A stretch of 64,000 nucleotides of DNA from Enterobacter quasihormaechei (GCF_004331385.1 NZ_SJON01000013.1:53857-117856), one strand, 5' to 3'. Shown: positions 18,412-29,972, counted from the stretch's first letter. The notes: generated by a model not told the origin, from the letters alone. A program made the numbers and translations.

Positions 18412-19374
18412 ATGATTAAGAAAATCGGTGTGTTGACAAGCGGCGGTGATGCGCCGGGCATGAACGCGGCAATCCGTGGGGTTGTCCGTGCAGCGCTGAC
18501 GGAAGGTCTGGAAGTTTTTGGTATCTATGACGGTTACCTGGGCCTGTATGAAGACCGCATGGTTCAGCTGGACCGCTACAGCGTATCTGACATGATCAAC
18601 CGTGGCGGTACTTTCCTCGGTTCTGCGCGCTTCCCGGAATTCCGTGACGAACACATCCGCGAAGTGGCTATCGAAAACATGAAAAAACGCGGCCTGGACG
18701 CGCTGGTGGTTATCGGCGGCGACGGCTCGTACATGGGTGCAAAACGTCTGACGGAAATGGGCTTCCCGTGCATCGGCCTGCCTGGCACCATCGACAACGA
18801 CATTAAAGGCACCGACTACACCATCGGTTACTTCACCGCGCTGGGTACCGTTGTGGAAGCGATTGACCGCCTGCGTGACACCTCTTCCTCTCACCAGCGT
18901 ATTTCCATCGTTGAAGTGATGGGCCGTTACTGCGGTGACCTGACCCTGGCGGCGGCAATTGCCGGTGGCTGTGAGTTCGTAGTAGTTCCGGAAGTGGAAT
19001 TCAGCCGTGAAGATCTGGTCGCTGAGATCAAAGCCGGTATCGCGAAAGGTAAGAAACACGCGATCGTTGCCATCACCGAGCACATCTGTGACGTTGACGA
19101 ACTGGCGAAGTACATCGAAACCGAAACCAAACGCGAAACCCGCGCGACCGTACTGGGTCACATTCAGCGCGGCGGTTCCCCGGGCCCATACGACCGTATC
19201 CTGGCGTCCCGCATGGGTGCGTACGCGATTGAGCTGCTGCTTCAGGGCCACGGCGGCCGCTGCGTCGGTATTCAGAACGAGAAACTGGTTCACCATGACA
19301 TCATTGACGCCATTGAAAACATGAAGCGTCCGTTCAAAGGTGACTGGCTGGACTGCGCGAAAAAACTGTACTGA
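18412..19374 (+). CDS. pfkA: 6-phosphofructokinase I
   Basis: Phosphorylates fructose 6-phosphate to fructose 1,6-bisphosphate, the committed glycolytic step. The 320-residue product has the E. coli length. It shows the ATP site [18 protein letters not shown], the catalytic block [16 protein letters not shown] and the substrate loop [10 protein letters not shown]. The start at 18412 is fixed by family length; the in-frame ATG at 18325 lies over the promoter and is rejected. Confidence 0.98.
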   Translation: MIKKIGVLTSGGDAPGMNAAIRGVVRAALTEGLEVFGIYDGYLGLYEDRMVQLDRYSVSDMINRGGTFLGSARFPEFRDEHIREVAIENMKKRGLDALVVIGGDGSYMGAKRLTEMGFPCIGLPGTIDNDIKGTDYTIGYFTALGTVVEAIDRLRDTSSSHQRISIVEVMGRYCGDLTLAAAIAGGCEFVVVPEVEFSREDLVAEIKAGIAKGKKHAIVAITEHICDVDELAKYIETETKRETRATVLGHIQRGGSPGPYDRILASRMGAYAIELLLQGHGGRCVGIQNEKLVHHDIIDAIENMKRPFKGDWLDCAKKLY

Positions 19375-19390
19375 TTCGCTGTGTTTGTTA

Positions 19391-19472
19391 TGCCCGGTGG
19401 CGCTGCGCTTACCGGGTCTGCGTAGCGACAAATGTAGGCCGGGTAAGGCGAAGCCGCCACCCGGCTTTTTTA
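19391..19472. repeat. REP/BIME pair between pfkA and sbp
   Basis: Two inverted REP units (GCCCGGTGGCGCTGCGC...CGGG and GGCCGGGTAAGGCGAAGCCG...CGGC), the second followed by a T run and likely serving as the pfkA terminator. Confidence 0.85.
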
Positions 19473-19587
19473 TGCCCCGCCATTTTATATTCCTCCACGT
19501 TATAGCCAATCTTTTTTTATTCTTTAATCATCGGTTAGCTTTCTGGCACGCTGCATTCATCAAAACACTGCATAAGAGAGCTGGGCG

Positions 19588-20577
19588 ATGAAGAAATGGG
19601 GCGTGGGGTTAACATTATTGCTGGCATCGACCAGCGTTCTGGCAAAGGACATTCAGTTACTGAACGTGTCGTACGACCCGACGCGTGAGCTGTACGACCA
19701 GTACAACAAAGCTTTTGCGGCGCACTGGAAACAGGAAACCGGCGATAACGTGGTGGTTCGCCAGTCTCACGGCGGCTCCGGTAAGCAGGCGACATCGGTG
19801 ATCAACGGCATTGAAGCTGATGTGGTTACCCTGGCGCTGGCTTACGACGTGGACGCCATTGCGGAGCGCGGCCGTATCGACAAAAACTGGATCAAACGCC
19901 TGCCGGACAACTCTGCACCCTACACCTCGACCATCGTCTTCCTGGTGCGTAAAGGCAACCCGAAACAGATTAAGGACTGGAACGACCTGGTGAAACCGGG
20001 CGTGTCGGTCATCACGCCGAACCCGAAAAGCTCCGGCGGCGCACGCTGGAACTACCTGGCGGCCTGGGGCTACGCGCTGCACCACAACAACGGTGACCAG
20101 GCGAAAGCACAGGCATTCGTGAAAGCGCTGTTCAAAAACGTCGAGGTGCTGGACTCCGGCGCGCGCGGCGCAACCAATACCTTCGTTGAGCGCGGCATTG
20201 GCGACGTGCTGATCGCCTGGGAAAACGAAGCCCTGCTGGCAACCCACGAGCTGGGTAAAGACAAGTTTGAAATCGTGACCCCGAGCGAATCCATCCTCGC
20301 TGAACCGACCGTCTCCGTAGTCGATAAGGTTGTTGATAAGAAAGGGACCAAAGCGGTGGCGGAAGCCTACGTGAAGTACCTTTACTCGCCGGAAGGTCAG
20401 GAAATTGCGGCGAAAAACTTCTATCGCCCGCGCGATGAGGCCATCGCGAAGCAATACGAGAACGCCTTCCCGAAACTGAAGCTGTTTACGATCGATGATG
20501 TTTTTGGCGGCTGGACCAAAGCGCAGAAAGAGCACTTCTCCAGCGGCGGCACCTTCGACCAAATCAGCAAGCGCTAG
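19588..20577 (+). CDS. sbp: Periplasmic sulfate-binding protein
   Basis: A 329-residue periplasmic protein that binds sulfate for the CysUWA importer. Signal peptide 1-19 ([19 protein letters not shown]) precedes the mature [17 protein letters not shown] start. The Sbp-type blocks [14 protein letters not shown] and [17 protein letters not shown] line the sulfate site. Expression is expected to depend on CysB, though no operator was identified. A terminator follows. Confidence 0.97.
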   Translation: MKKWGVGLTLLLASTSVLAKDIQLLNVSYDPTRELYDQYNKAFAAHWKQETGDNVVVRQSHGGSGKQATSVINGIEADVVTLALAYDVDAIAERGRIDKNWIKRLPDNSAPYTSTIVFLVRKGNPKQIKDWNDLVKPGVSVITPNPKSSGGARWNYLAAWGYALHHNNGDQAKAQAFVKALFKNVEVLDSGARGATNTFVERGIGDVLIAWENEALLATHELGKDKFEIVTPSESILAEPTVSVVDKVVDKKGTKAVAEAYVKYLYSPEGQEIAAKNFYRPRDEAIAKQYENAFPKLKLFTIDDVFGGWTKAQKEHFSSGGTFDQISKR

Positions 20578-20601
20578 GCGTTTCATAAAGCACGACACGG
20601 T

Positions 20602-20632
20602 AACCCGGTGTGAGAAATCCGCCGGGTTTTTT
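20602..20632 (+). terminator. Rho-independent terminator of sbp
   Basis: AACCCGG and CCGGGTT arms with a 13-nt loop, followed by six T residues in the last stem bases and tail. Confidence 0.8.
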
Positions 20633-20688
20633 ATTTGGTCATCATTTTGCGTTACTCTTTTGCCTTTACTGAAAACAGGGAACGCGTT

Positions 20689-21432
20689 GTGAAAAAAATT
20701 ATCTTACTGATTCTGATCGTTATCGCCCTTGCCGCAGGCGGCGTGTACTGGATGAAAGCGGGTAATCCGAATGCGTTGCGCCATATCGTGCTCGACCAGT
20801 GTGTGCCCAACCAGCTGCAAAACCGTAACCCGGCGCCGTGTGCGCAGGTGAAGCCGGACGCTGGCTACGTGGTGTTTAAAGACCGCAACGGGCCGCTGCA
20901 ATACCTCCTGATGCCCACGTACCGTATTAACGGCACCGAAAGCCCGCTGCTGACTGAACCTCAGACGCCGAATTTCTTCTGGCTGGCGTGGCAGTCGCGT
21001 AACTTTATGAGCATGAAGCGGGGCGCCGACGTACCTGACAGCGCCATTTCGCTGACCATCAACTCCCCGACCGGGCGCACGCAAAACCATTTCCATATCC
21101 ACATCTCCTGCCTGCGCCCGGACGTGCGCGAGAAGCTGAACGCGGCTCAGGGGCAAATCAGCACCCAGTGGCTACCTTTTCCAGGCGGGCTGGAGGGGCA
21201 TGAGTACCTTGCCCGTCGGGTGACGGAGAACGAACTGGTGCAGCGCAGCCCGTTTATGATGCTGGCGGAAGAGCTGCCGGAAGCCCGCGACCATATGGGA
21301 CGCTTCGCGCTGGCGATGGCGCAGCAGTCGGACGGCTCGTTTGTACTGCTGGCGACGGAGCGTAATCTGCTGACCTTTAACCGCGCGTCGGCTGAGGAAT
21401 TACAGGATCATCAATGCGATATCCTGAAGTGA
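20689..21432 (+). CDS. cdh: CDP-diacylglycerol pyrophosphatase
   Basis: A 247-residue membrane-anchored enzyme that hydrolyses CDP-diacylglycerol to CMP and phosphatidate. An N-terminal membrane anchor (about residues 3-20) is followed by a HIT-like domain with the His-rich active site NHFHIHISC. The start is a GTG at 20689 ([11 protein letters not shown]) with an AGGGAA ribosome-binding site; the longer in-frame start covers the promoter area. Confidence 0.93.
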   Translation: MKKIILLILIVIALAAGGVYWMKAGNPNALRHIVLDQCVPNQLQNRNPAPCAQVKPDAGYVVFKDRNGPLQYLLMPTYRINGTESPLLTEPQTPNFFWLAWQSRNFMSMKRGADVPDSAISLTINSPTGRTQNHFHIHISCLRPDVREKLNAAQGQISTQWLPFPGGLEGHEYLARRVTENELVQRSPFMMLAEELPEARDHMGRFALAMAQQSDGSFVLLATERNLLTFNRASAEELQDHQCDILK

Positions 21433-21505
21433 CCCCACCATAAATAGCGTTTACTCGCCCTGCCTGTCGCCGTAGACTTGCTGAAAAATTCTACAGGAGA
21501 CAGGC

Positions 21506-22810
21506 ATGTCGCTCTGGTTAACGCATCCTCTGCTGCTTCCCTCGCTGATCGTCGGCGTCACCATCGTGCTGTGGGCGACGTCGCTGTTGCCAGAATTTAT
21601 TACCGCGCTGCTGTTCTTCACGGCGGCGATGACCGCCAGAATCGCCCCGCCGGAGGCGATCTTCGGCGGCTTTGCCTCGTCGGCTTTCTGGCTGGTGTTC
21701 AGCGGTTTTGTGCTCGGCGTGGCGATCCGAAAAACCGGCCTGGCGGACAGGGCGGCCCGGGCGCTGTCGGCAAAGCTTACCGACTCCTGGGTGCTGATGG
21801 TGGCAAGCGTTGTGCTCCTGAGCTATGCCCTGGCGTTCGTCATGCCCTCAAACATGGGGCGTATTGCGCTGCTGATGCCAATTGTTGCCGCAATGGCGAA
21901 GCGGGCTGGCATTCCTGATGGCTCGCGGGCGTGGTTTGGCCTGGCGCTTGCCGTAGGCTTTGGCACCTTTCAGCTTTCGGCCACCATCCTGCCCGCCAAC
22001 GTTCCCAACCTGGTGATGAGCGGCGCGGCGGAAGGCTCATACGGTATCCACCTCAATTATGTCCCTTATTTGCTGCTGCACACGCCGGTGCTGGGCATTC
22101 TCAAAGGCCTGATTCTGATTGGCCTGATCTGCTGGCTGTTCCCCGGTAGCCCGAAACCGGCGAAGGATCTGGCGCCATCGGAACCGATGGGGCGTGACGA
22201 AAAACGGCTTGCCTGGCTGCTGGCGGCGGTGCTGGTGATGTGGGTGACGGAGAGCTGGCACGGCGTGGGACCGGCGTGGACGGGGCTGGCAGCCTCGGTC
22301 ATCGTCATGCTGCCGCGCATTGGTTTTATCACCGGCGAGGAGTTCTCCGCCGGGGTGAATATGCGTACCTGTATCTACGTCGCGGGTATTCTCGGGCTGG
22401 CGATTACGGTGACACAAACCGGTATTGGAGCGGCAGTGGGGGAGGCGTTGCTGCATATCATGCCGCTGGATGCAGACAAACCGTTTACCAGCTTCCTGGC
22501 GCTGACGGGGATCACCACGGCGCTCAACTTCATTATGACCGCCAACGGCGTTCCGGCGCTGTACACCACGCTGGCGCAGAGCTTCTCGGACGCGACCGGC
22601 TTCCCGCTACTGTCGGTGATCATGATTCAGGTGCTGGGGTATTCCACGCCGCTGCTGCCGTATCAGGCGTCGCCGATTGTGGTGGCGATGGGCTTAGGGA
22701 AAGTGCCTGCGAAGGCGGGGATGGTGCTCTGCCTGGCGCTGGCGGTGGCAACCTATCTGGTGCTGCTGCCGCTGGATTATCTGTGGTTTAGCCTGCTGGG
22801 ACGGCTGTAA
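21506..22810 (+). CDS. SLC13/DASS-type anion transporter
   Basis: A 434-residue integral membrane protein with about 11-12 membrane segments and two internal halves, resembling the divalent anion:sodium symporter family (SLC13/ArsB-NhaD superfamily), whose members carry dicarboxylates, citrate or sulfate. Motifs FVMPSNMGRIALLMP and FIMTANGVPALYTTLAQS occupy the places of the two SNT-like ion-binding loops. It stands alone between cdh and tpiA, which are neighbours in E. coli, so it is an accessory insertion. The substrate cannot be told from the sequence. Confidence 0.82.
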   Translation: MSLWLTHPLLLPSLIVGVTIVLWATSLLPEFITALLFFTAAMTARIAPPEAIFGGFASSAFWLVFSGFVLGVAIRKTGLADRAARALSAKLTDSWVLMVASVVLLSYALAFVMPSNMGRIALLMPIVAAMAKRAGIPDGSRAWFGLALAVGFGTFQLSATILPANVPNLVMSGAAEGSYGIHLNYVPYLLLHTPVLGILKGLILIGLICWLFPGSPKPAKDLAPSEPMGRDEKRLAWLLAAVLVMWVTESWHGVGPAWTGLAASVIVMLPRIGFITGEEFSAGVNMRTCIYVAGILGLAITVTQTGIGAAVGEALLHIMPLDADKPFTSFLALTGITTALNFIMTANGVPALYTTLAQSFSDATGFPLLSVIMIQVLGYSTPLLPYQASPIVVAMGLGKVPAKAGMVLCLALAVATYLVLLPLDYLWFSLLGRL

Positions 22811-22814
22811 AAAA

Positions 22815-22881
22815 GCCCGGTGGCGCTGACGCTTACCGGGCCTACAGAACCGTAGGGCGGGTTAGCGAAGCGCCACCCGCC
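22815..22881. repeat. REP/BIME pair between the transporter gene and tpiA
   Basis: Two REP palindromes in the convergent intergenic region (GCCCGGTGGCGCTGACGC...CGGGC and GGGCGGGTTAGCGAAGCGCC...CGCC). Confidence 0.82.
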
Positions 22882-22891
22882 ACAAAGGCAA

Positions 22892-23659
22892 TTACGCCTG
22901 TTTAGCCGCTTCTGCTGCTTTAACGATCACCGCGAAAGCGTCAGCCTTCAGGGATGCGCCGCCAACCAGCGCGCCGTCGATGTCTGGCTGGGTGAACAGC
23001 TCAGCAGCGTTGGATGCGTTAACGGAACCGCCGTACTGGATGATCACTTGCTCAGCCACTTTCGCGTCTGCTTTCGCAATGTGGTCACGGATGAACTTGT
23101 GCACCGCCTGAGCCTGCGCAGGAGTTGCAGATTTGCCGGTACCGATCGCCCAGACTGGCTCGTAAGCGATAACCGCGCCTTCGAACGCTGCCGCGCCCTG
23201 CGTTTTCAGCACGGCGTCGATCTGACGCGCGCACACTTCTTCGGTTTTGCCCGCTTCGTTTTCTGCTTCGGTTTCACCGATGCACAGCACCGGGATCAGA
23301 CCCTGCTCTTTAAGCACGGCGAATTTCTTCGCGATGAACTCGTCAGATTCTTTGTGGTAGGTGCGACGCTCGGAGTGGCCGATGATGATGTATTTCGCGC
23401 CGATGTCTTTTAGCATTTCAGCGGAGGTTTCACCGGTGAATGCGCCGGACAGGTTAACGTCAACGTTCTGCGCGCCCAGCACGATGTGGCTGCCGTCAGC
23501 GGCACGTTTAGCCAGATCCAGGTACATATCCGGCGGAGCGATAGCAACCGCGCAGCCGGTCACGCCAGCCAGCTCTTTACGCAGGTTAGCAACCAGTTCG
23601 TTTACCATGTGGCGGCTGCCGTTCAGTTTCCAGTTACCCATCACTAAAGGATGTCGCAT
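22892..23659 (-). CDS. tpiA: Triosephosphate isomerase
   Basis: Interconverts dihydroxyacetone phosphate and glyceraldehyde 3-phosphate. The 255-residue TIM barrel has Lys11 (GNWKLNG), the catalytic His95 (IIIGHSERR) and Glu167 ([11 protein letters not shown]) at the classical positions. It links rhamnose, glycerol and hexose breakdown encoded elsewhere in the window. Confidence 0.98.
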   Translation of the reverse strand: MRHPLVMGNWKLNGSRHMVNELVANLRKELAGVTGCAVAIAPPDMYLDLAKRAADGSHIVLGAQNVDVNLSGAFTGETSAEMLKDIGAKYIIIGHSERRTYHKESDEFIAKKFAVLKEQGLIPVLCIGETEAENEAGKTEEVCARQIDAVLKTQGAAAFEGAVIAYEPVWAIGTGKSATPAQAQAVHKFIRDHIAKADAKVAEQVIIQYGGSVNASNAAELFTQPDIDGALVGGASLKADAFAVIVKAAEAAKQA

Positions 23660-23770
23660 TTCAATTCTCCACGCTCAATAAGCGAATTAAGGAATATGGC
23701 CACCCTTAAGGGCAGCATGGTCTGTGAATCAGTATAGAGATTTTCCCTCGAAAGGCTTTGCTTTTTGTCA

Positions 23771-24367
23771 TTAATTCGCCCCCTCGAGTGCGTCTGATAA
23801 CGCCAGCTTAATCGGTTCAACCGCGAAGGTCAGCCCCTTTTCGCCGTTGTCTGCGACGACGTAGCGAACGGCGCCTTCCGTATCGGCGTAATAGCGTTTG
23901 TTTTTCCCGGCGGTAAGCAGTTTTTGCAGCTTTTGCTGGCTTTGCGCTTTGGTGAAGGTGGGGGTAAAGGCGCGCAGGATGGCGCTCATGTACTCCAGCG
24001 CTTTCGCTTTCGCCGCTTTCTGCTCTGGCCCCTGAATCGGCAGCCAGGTGATCTGCATGCTTTTGATTTTTAACGTTCCGCGCTCAAGGGCAGTGGATGC
24101 ATACAGATTCTCGTTAATTTTGCTGGCGGCGCGGGTCAGGGTCGGCGTATCGCGGGCACCGTCAATCGCACGAAACTCCCCCAGCGCAAGCGAGGGGTTT
24201 TCTTTGTTGAAGGCCTCGCGGAACTGGCTGATAGATTGATCGAAAGAGGGGGCGCCCGCCAGGAGATAGGGCGCGGTGACCGGAGAGGCCGTTTCCGCAG
24301 CGAACAGGGGGAAACTGGCGCTCAGCATCGCTAAACACAAATAAAGAGAGTGTGCCGAACTTTTCAT
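23771..24367 (-). CDS. yiiQ: Conserved periplasmic protein YiiQ (DUF1454)
   Basis: A 198-residue secreted protein with a cleavable signal peptide ending SFPLFAA. The mature part matches E. coli YiiQ (TAPYLLAGAPSFDQSISQFRE and AGKNKRYYADTEGAVRYVVAD). No enzymatic motif is recognised and the function is unknown. The ATG at 24367 has the better spacing to an AGGGG ribosome-binding site; an ATG two codons earlier (24373) is the alternative. It lies 111 bp upstream of tpiA. Confidence 0.9.
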   Translation of the reverse strand: MKSSAHSLYLCLAMLSASFPLFAAETASPVTAPYLLAGAPSFDQSISQFREAFNKENPSLALGEFRAIDGARDTPTLTRAASKINENLYASTALERGTLKIKSMQITWLPIQGPEQKAAKAKALEYMSAILRAFTPTFTKAQSQQKLQKLLTAGKNKRYYADTEGAVRYVVADNGEKGLTFAVEPIKLALSDALEGAN

Positions 24368-24479
24368 CAACATTGCCCCTGGCCGTCATTGCCCATGATT
24401 AAAACGATATCTGGTTGGCTTGTCAAAAGGTCACAACTCCAGGGTAAAATGCGGGCTAAACAATAATAAGGAACCTTAC

Positions 24480-24899
24480 ATGACCATACAGCAGTGGCTG
24501 TTTTCATTCAAAGGGCGTATTGGACGCCGTGACTTCTGGATCTGGATGGCAGCGTGGGTTATCGCCATGCTGCTTCTGTTTTTCGTTGCCTACAATGCCT
24601 GGCTGAGCACGCAAACCGCGGCATTTGCGCTGGTCTGTTTGCTGTGGCCAACCGCCGCCGTGGTGGTGAAGCGTCTGCACGATCGTGGCCGCTCCGGCGC
24701 ATGGGCTTTCCTGATTATTCTGGCGTGGATGCTAGTGGCGGGAAACTGGGCGATGCTGCCCTCCATCCTCCCGTGGGTGGTGGGCAGACTGCTGCCGACG
24801 GTTATCTTTGTGATGATGGTTGTCGAACTGGGCGCGTTTATCGGCACCCAGAGCGAGAACAAATACGGAAAAGATACCCTTGAGGTGAAGTACCGCTGA
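24480..24899 (+). CDS. yiiR: DUF805 inner-membrane protein YiiR
   Basis: A 139-residue membrane protein with about four membrane segments. The DUF805 hallmarks are visible: the N-terminal FSFKGRIGRRDFW motif and KRLHDRGRSG between segments two and three. Function unknown. The start at 24480 (MTIQQWLFSF) agrees with E. coli; an in-frame start 20 codons upstream is unlikely. The stop abuts the 3' end of fpr on the other strand. Confidence 0.9.
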   Translation: MTIQQWLFSFKGRIGRRDFWIWMAAWVIAMLLLFFVAYNAWLSTQTAAFALVCLLWPTAAVVVKRLHDRGRSGAWAFLIILAWMLVAGNWAMLPSILPWVVGRLLPTVIFVMMVVELGAFIGTQSENKYGKDTLEVKYR

Positions 24900-25646
24900 T
24901 CACCAGTAGTGTTCAGCGGTCATGTGGCCCGGCCGGCGGCGAAGGTGCTTCGTCATCTGCCGGGTATCCTTCAGCAGCTGCTGCGTATCGCGCACCATCA
25001 GCGGATTACCGCATAGCATCACGTGACTGGTTTCGGTATTCATCGGTAAACCCACTGCCTCTTCCAGCGCGCCGCTTTCAATCAGCGCCGGAACGCGGCC
25101 TGTTAACGAGCCGGCTGCGGTTTCGCGGCTGACCACCGTCTGAATCTTTAATTTCCCGCCGTAACGCTGTTCCAGCGCCTGCATCTGCGGCAAATAGCTC
25201 AGGTCGGCGGCGTAACGCGCGGCGTGGACCAGCACGATGTTCTTAAAGCGCTCCAGATCTTTGCCGTACTCCAGGATAGAGAGATAAGGGCCGATGGCCG
25301 TACCGGTCGCCAGCATCCAGAGCGTTTCACAATCCGGAATTTCATCCAGCACAAAGAAGCCTGCCGCGTCGCTGACAATCTGCACCTCATCGCCCGGTTT
25401 TAGCGCAGCAAGGCGCGGGCTGAGCTTGCCGTCCGGAACGGTGACCAGGTAGAACTCGAGATCCGGGTTATCAGGCGCGTTAACGTAAGAGTAGGCGCGC
25501 TGTACGCGTTCACCGTCGATATCCAGCCCGAGCTTGGCAAACTGCCCGGCGGTAAACGGATGAACGGGCGCGTGCAGCGTGAGGCTAAATAGCGCATCGG
25601 TCCAGAACTGTACCTTTGTGACTTTACCTGTTACCCAGTCCGCCAT
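24900..25646 (-). CDS. fpr: Ferredoxin/flavodoxin NADP+ reductase
   Basis: A 248-residue cytosolic FAD enzyme that passes electrons between NADPH and flavodoxin or ferredoxin. The FAD motif RAYSYVNAP and the NADP-site stretch MLATGTAIGPYLSIL are present, and the chain ends in an aromatic residue as in the family. In E. coli it is part of the SoxRS regulon, in line with neighbouring oxidative-stress genes; no soxbox was assigned here. Confidence 0.96.
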   Translation of the reverse strand: MADWVTGKVTKVQFWTDALFSLTLHAPVHPFTAGQFAKLGLDIDGERVQRAYSYVNAPDNPDLEFYLVTVPDGKLSPRLAALKPGDEVQIVSDAAGFFVLDEIPDCETLWMLATGTAIGPYLSILEYGKDLERFKNIVLVHAARYAADLSYLPQMQALEQRYGGKLKIQTVVSRETAAGSLTGRVPALIESGALEEAVGLPMNTETSHVMLCGNPLMVRDTQQLLKDTRQMTKHLRRRPGHMTAEHYW

Positions 25647-25698
25647 GATCTTCTCCTGTGCTGTGTCTCTCTTCTATCTTCCGTACTTGTGGGAAACA

Positions 25699-25722
25699 TT
25701 TCCAGCCCATTCGGGCCGGAAA
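25699..25722 (-). terminator. Hairpin at the end of the glpFKX operon
   Basis: TTTCCaGCCC-attc-GGGCcGGAAA, a ten-position stem with one mismatch, 20 bp past the glpX stop. The U-rich 3' flank on the minus strand is short, so it is a moderate terminator. Confidence 0.6.
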
Positions 25723-25742
25723 GCTCTATCGATCAAACGGTT

Positions 25743-26753
25743 TTACAGAATGTGCGTCTGCACGTCCGGGTCTTTGCGATCGAGATAATGAATGGACTGA
25801 ATGCGGCGAATGGTGCGGGATTTACCGCGGATCAGCAGGGTTTCGGTGGTGGCCATGTTGCCCTTGCGGGTGATGCCGTCCAGCAGATCGCCTTTGGTGA
25901 TGCCGGTGGCGGAGAAGACCACGTTATCGCTGCGGGCCATATCGCTCAGAGCGAGCACTTTATTGGCTTCGATGCCCATCGCGGCACAGCGCGCCAGCTC
26001 GTCTTCACCGATGCGGCGGTTCTCGTCGCTGTCGCCTTTAACCTCATGGCGTGGCAGCAGGCGCGCCTGCATATCACCGTCCAGCGCGCGGATCACTGCC
26101 GCAGAGACCACGCCTTCCGGCGCGCCGCCGATGCCGTAAAGCACGTCGACTTCGCTGTCCGGCATGCAGGTCAGAATAGAGGCGGCAACGTCGCCATCCG
26201 GAATGGCAAACACGCGCACGCCGAGTGCTTGCAGATAAGAGATGGTGGCGTCGTGGCGCGGTTTCGCCAGAATGGTCACGGTGAGTTCGTTGAGCGGTTT
26301 ACCCAGCGCCGCCGCGATATTGCGCAGGTTGGCGTCCAGCGGCAGGCTGAGGTCGATTGCGCCTTTTGCGCCAGGGCCGACAATCAGCTTTTCCATGTAC
26401 ATGTCCGGCGCGTTGAGGAAGCAGCCTTTATCGCCCACGGCCAGCACCGCCAGCGCATTGGCCTGGCCCATCGCCGTCATGCGCGTGCCTTCGATCGGGT
26501 CGACCGCAATATCTACCGCATCGCCTTTGCCGGTTCCGACTTTTTCACCGATGTAGAGCATCGGCGCTTCGTCGATTTCGCCTTCGCCAATGACGATAGT
26601 GCCGTCGATATTGACCTGATTAAGCACAATGCGCATGGCATGGACGGCTGCGCCGTCTGCGGTATTTTTGTCGCCACGACCCAGCCACTTATAGCCTGCA
26701 AGGGCGGCAGCTTCGGTGACGCGGGAAAACTCGATAGCAAGTTCACGTTTCAT
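25743..26753 (-). CDS. glpX: Fructose-1,6-bisphosphatase class II
   Basis: Hydrolyses fructose 1,6-bisphosphate for gluconeogenesis during growth on glycerol. The 336-residue protein has E. coli length, with the metal-site motifs GEGEIDEAP and DPIEGT of the lithium-sensitive phosphatase superfamily. The start at 26753 (MKRELAIEF) is chosen over an in-frame ATG five codons upstream because it fits the family. It is the last gene of glpFKX. Confidence 0.97.
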   Translation of the reverse strand: MKRELAIEFSRVTEAAALAGYKWLGRGDKNTADGAAVHAMRIVLNQVNIDGTIVIGEGEIDEAPMLYIGEKVGTGKGDAVDIAVDPIEGTRMTAMGQANALAVLAVGDKGCFLNAPDMYMEKLIVGPGAKGAIDLSLPLDANLRNIAAALGKPLNELTVTILAKPRHDATISYLQALGVRVFAIPDGDVAASILTCMPDSEVDVLYGIGGAPEGVVSAAVIRALDGDMQARLLPRHEVKGDSDENRRIGEDELARCAAMGIEANKVLALSDMARSDNVVFSATGITKGDLLDGITRKGNMATTETLLIRGKSRTIRRIQSIHYLDRKDPDVQTHIL

Positions 26754-26833
26754 GAGGTACTCGTACAATCAAAAGGAATTGCACGAAGTTTATCACAGAG
26801 TGGAGAGGGGCGAGGGGACCGGTGCGGTCGATG

Positions 26834-26868
26834 CCCCTCACCTTAACCCTCTCCCCAGAGGAGAGGGA
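26834..26868. repeat. CCCTCACC/AACCCTCTCC palindromic intergenic repeat (copy 1 of 3)
   Basis: CCCCTCACCTTAACCCTCTCC followed by AGAGGAGAGGG between glpK and glpX. Related sequences occur at 43566 and 51250. Confidence 0.6.
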
Positions 26869-26876
26869 ATATAGGC

Positions 26877-28406
<1,530 letters not shown>

Positions 28407-29252
28407 TTACAGCGAAGCTTTTTGTTGTGCGGTGGAAGTCGTCTCTTTTTCCTCTTCCACACAGGTGTCGCACGGTAAGTGGCGACCAATTAATTTGCGA
28501 TAGCCAAATGCGCCCAGCGCCGCCCCTACGATTGGCCCGAACAGCGGAACCAGGAAGTAAGGAATGTCCTTGCCGCCAGTGAAGGCGACGTCGCCCCATC
28601 CGGCAAAGAAGGCGAAGGTTTTTGGGCCCAGGTCGCGCGCCGGGTTCATCGCAAAGCCGGTCAGCGGCCCCATCGACGCGCCGATAACCGCAATCAGGAG
28701 GCCAATCAGCAGCGGCGCCAGCGGGCCGCGCGGAATGCCGTTTCCGTCGTCGCCCAGCGCCATAATGACGCCCATCAGAATAGCGGTAATCACCATTTCA
28801 ACTGCGAACGCCTGCACAAAATTAATATGCGGATTCGGATACGTTGAGAAAATGCCCGCCAGATCCAGACTTTCGACACTACCACGCACCATGTGGTGCG
28901 TCTGCTCGAAGTCGCTGAAAAGATTGTAATAAAGCCCGTAAACTAACGCCGCTGCGCAAAAGGCGCCGGCAAATTGTGAAATGATGAAAGGGACAACTTT
29001 GCGTCCGTCAAAGCACGCGAACAGCCACAATGCGATGGTCACCGCCGGGTTAAGATGTGCGCCGGAAACGCCTGCGGTCAGGTAGATGGCCATCGCCACG
29101 CCCAGACCCCAGATAATACTGATTTCCCACTGACCAAAACTGGCACCCGCCACTTTCAGTGCAGCGACACAGCCTACTCCGAAGAATATCAACAACCCGG
29201 TACCCAGAAACTCGGCAATGCACTGGCCTTTTAAGGTTGATGTCTGACTCAT
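28407..29252 (-). CDS. glpF: Glycerol facilitator (aquaglyceroporin)
   Basis: A 281-residue inner-membrane channel for glycerol and small polyols with six membrane segments. Both NPA-type loops are visible (AHLNPAVTIAL and FAMNPARDLGP), the second carrying the aquaglyceroporin Asp after Arg. First gene of glpFKX. Confidence 0.98.
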   Translation of the reverse strand: MSQTSTLKGQCIAEFLGTGLLIFFGVGCVAALKVAGASFGQWEISIIWGLGVAMAIYLTAGVSGAHLNPAVTIALWLFACFDGRKVVPFIISQFAGAFCAAALVYGLYYNLFSDFEQTHHMVRGSVESLDLAGIFSTYPNPHINFVQAFAVEMVITAILMGVIMALGDDGNGIPRGPLAPLLIGLLIAVIGASMGPLTGFAMNPARDLGPKTFAFFAGWGDVAFTGGKDIPYFLVPLFGPIVGAALGAFGYRKLIGRHLPCDTCVEEEKETTSTAQQKASL

Positions 29253-29651
29253 AATCGGAATCCTGCAAAAGAGTAATGTTTATTGTTTGCGTGACCGCCC
29301 GTGACAGTCACGGTGTCCTGTAGACACAGTGTTAATTTATCGTTAACGAGCACAAACGAGAAATATCGAAATCGAAATGTGTGGTCTGTGTCAATAAAAT
29401 GAGCGTTTTCGCGCCATAAAGCGCGTTTTTGCATCAGATAATGATTATGGGCTGAATCATTTCTTTAACTTATGGGTTAACAACTTAGGGGTATATGCGG
29501 CGAACGCACCAGGACGAGGCCGAAAAGTGTTGCAAACCGCGATCTGCGTGGCATGCCGCTGGACAGGGGCGACGGCGCTCCATACAATCGGAACATATGT
29601 TGTGCGCGTTTATCTTAAAGCGTCGCCTTGCAATTCAGGAGAGGTAGGATC
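29253..29651. promoter_or_regulatory. glpF/zapB divergent control region (399 bp, no gene)
   Basis: The glpF-proximal part has a perfect palindrome CCGTGACAGTCACGG (29299-29313), a second small hairpin GTGTC-ctgta-GACAC, and, farther out, AAATGTGTGGTCTGTGTCAA (CRP-like) and the AATGAGCG-tttt-CGCGCCAT dyad, which may be a GlpR operator. The zapB-proximal half holds GGAACATATGTTG and a GGAGAGG ribosome-binding site. Individual operators are candidates only. Confidence 0.5.
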
Positions 29652-29891
29652 ATGTCTTTAGAAGTGTTTGAGAAACTGGAATCGAAAGTACAGCAGGCGA
29701 TTGACACCATCACGCTGCTGCAAATGGAAATTGAAGAGCTGAAAGAGAAGAACAACTCCCTGTCTCAGGAAGTTCAGAACGCTCAGCACAGCCGCGAAGA
29801 ACTGGAGCGCGAAAACAACCAGCTGCGCGAACAGCAGAACGGCTGGCAGGATCGCTTGCAGGCGCTGCTGGGACGTATGGAAGAAGTCTGA
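29652..29891 (+). CDS. zapB: Cell division coiled-coil protein ZapB
   Basis: A 79-residue protein that is coiled coil over nearly its whole length (leucines at heptad spacing from [10 protein letters not shown] to [11 protein letters not shown]). ZapB stabilises the Z ring through ZapA and links it to MatP on the chromosome terminus. The start at 29652 ([10 protein letters not shown]) has a strong ribosome-binding site. E. coli ZapB is two residues longer. Confidence 0.95.
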   Translation: MSLEVFEKLESKVQQAIDTITLLQMEIEELKEKNNSLSQEVQNAQHSREELERENNQLREQQNGWQDRLQALLGRMEEV

Positions 29892-29910
29892 TTTCCTTTG
29901 GGAATGAATT

Positions 29911-29949
29911 AAGTAGGCCGGGTAAGGCGAAGCCGCCACCCGGCTTTTT
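29911..29949 (+). repeat. REP palindrome serving as zapB terminator
   Basis: GTAGGCCGGGTAAGGCGAAGC...CCGGC followed directly by seven T residues, 20 bp past the zapB stop. Confidence 0.8.
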
Positions 29950-29972
29950 TATGCATCTCGCTTACCGATTAA

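Noticed and set aside
18400..19509. A 369-codon open frame opposite pfkA
   Set aside because: Shadow of the conserved pfkA frame; composition rich in His, Gln, Thr and Arg, and its N-terminal part runs through a REP element.
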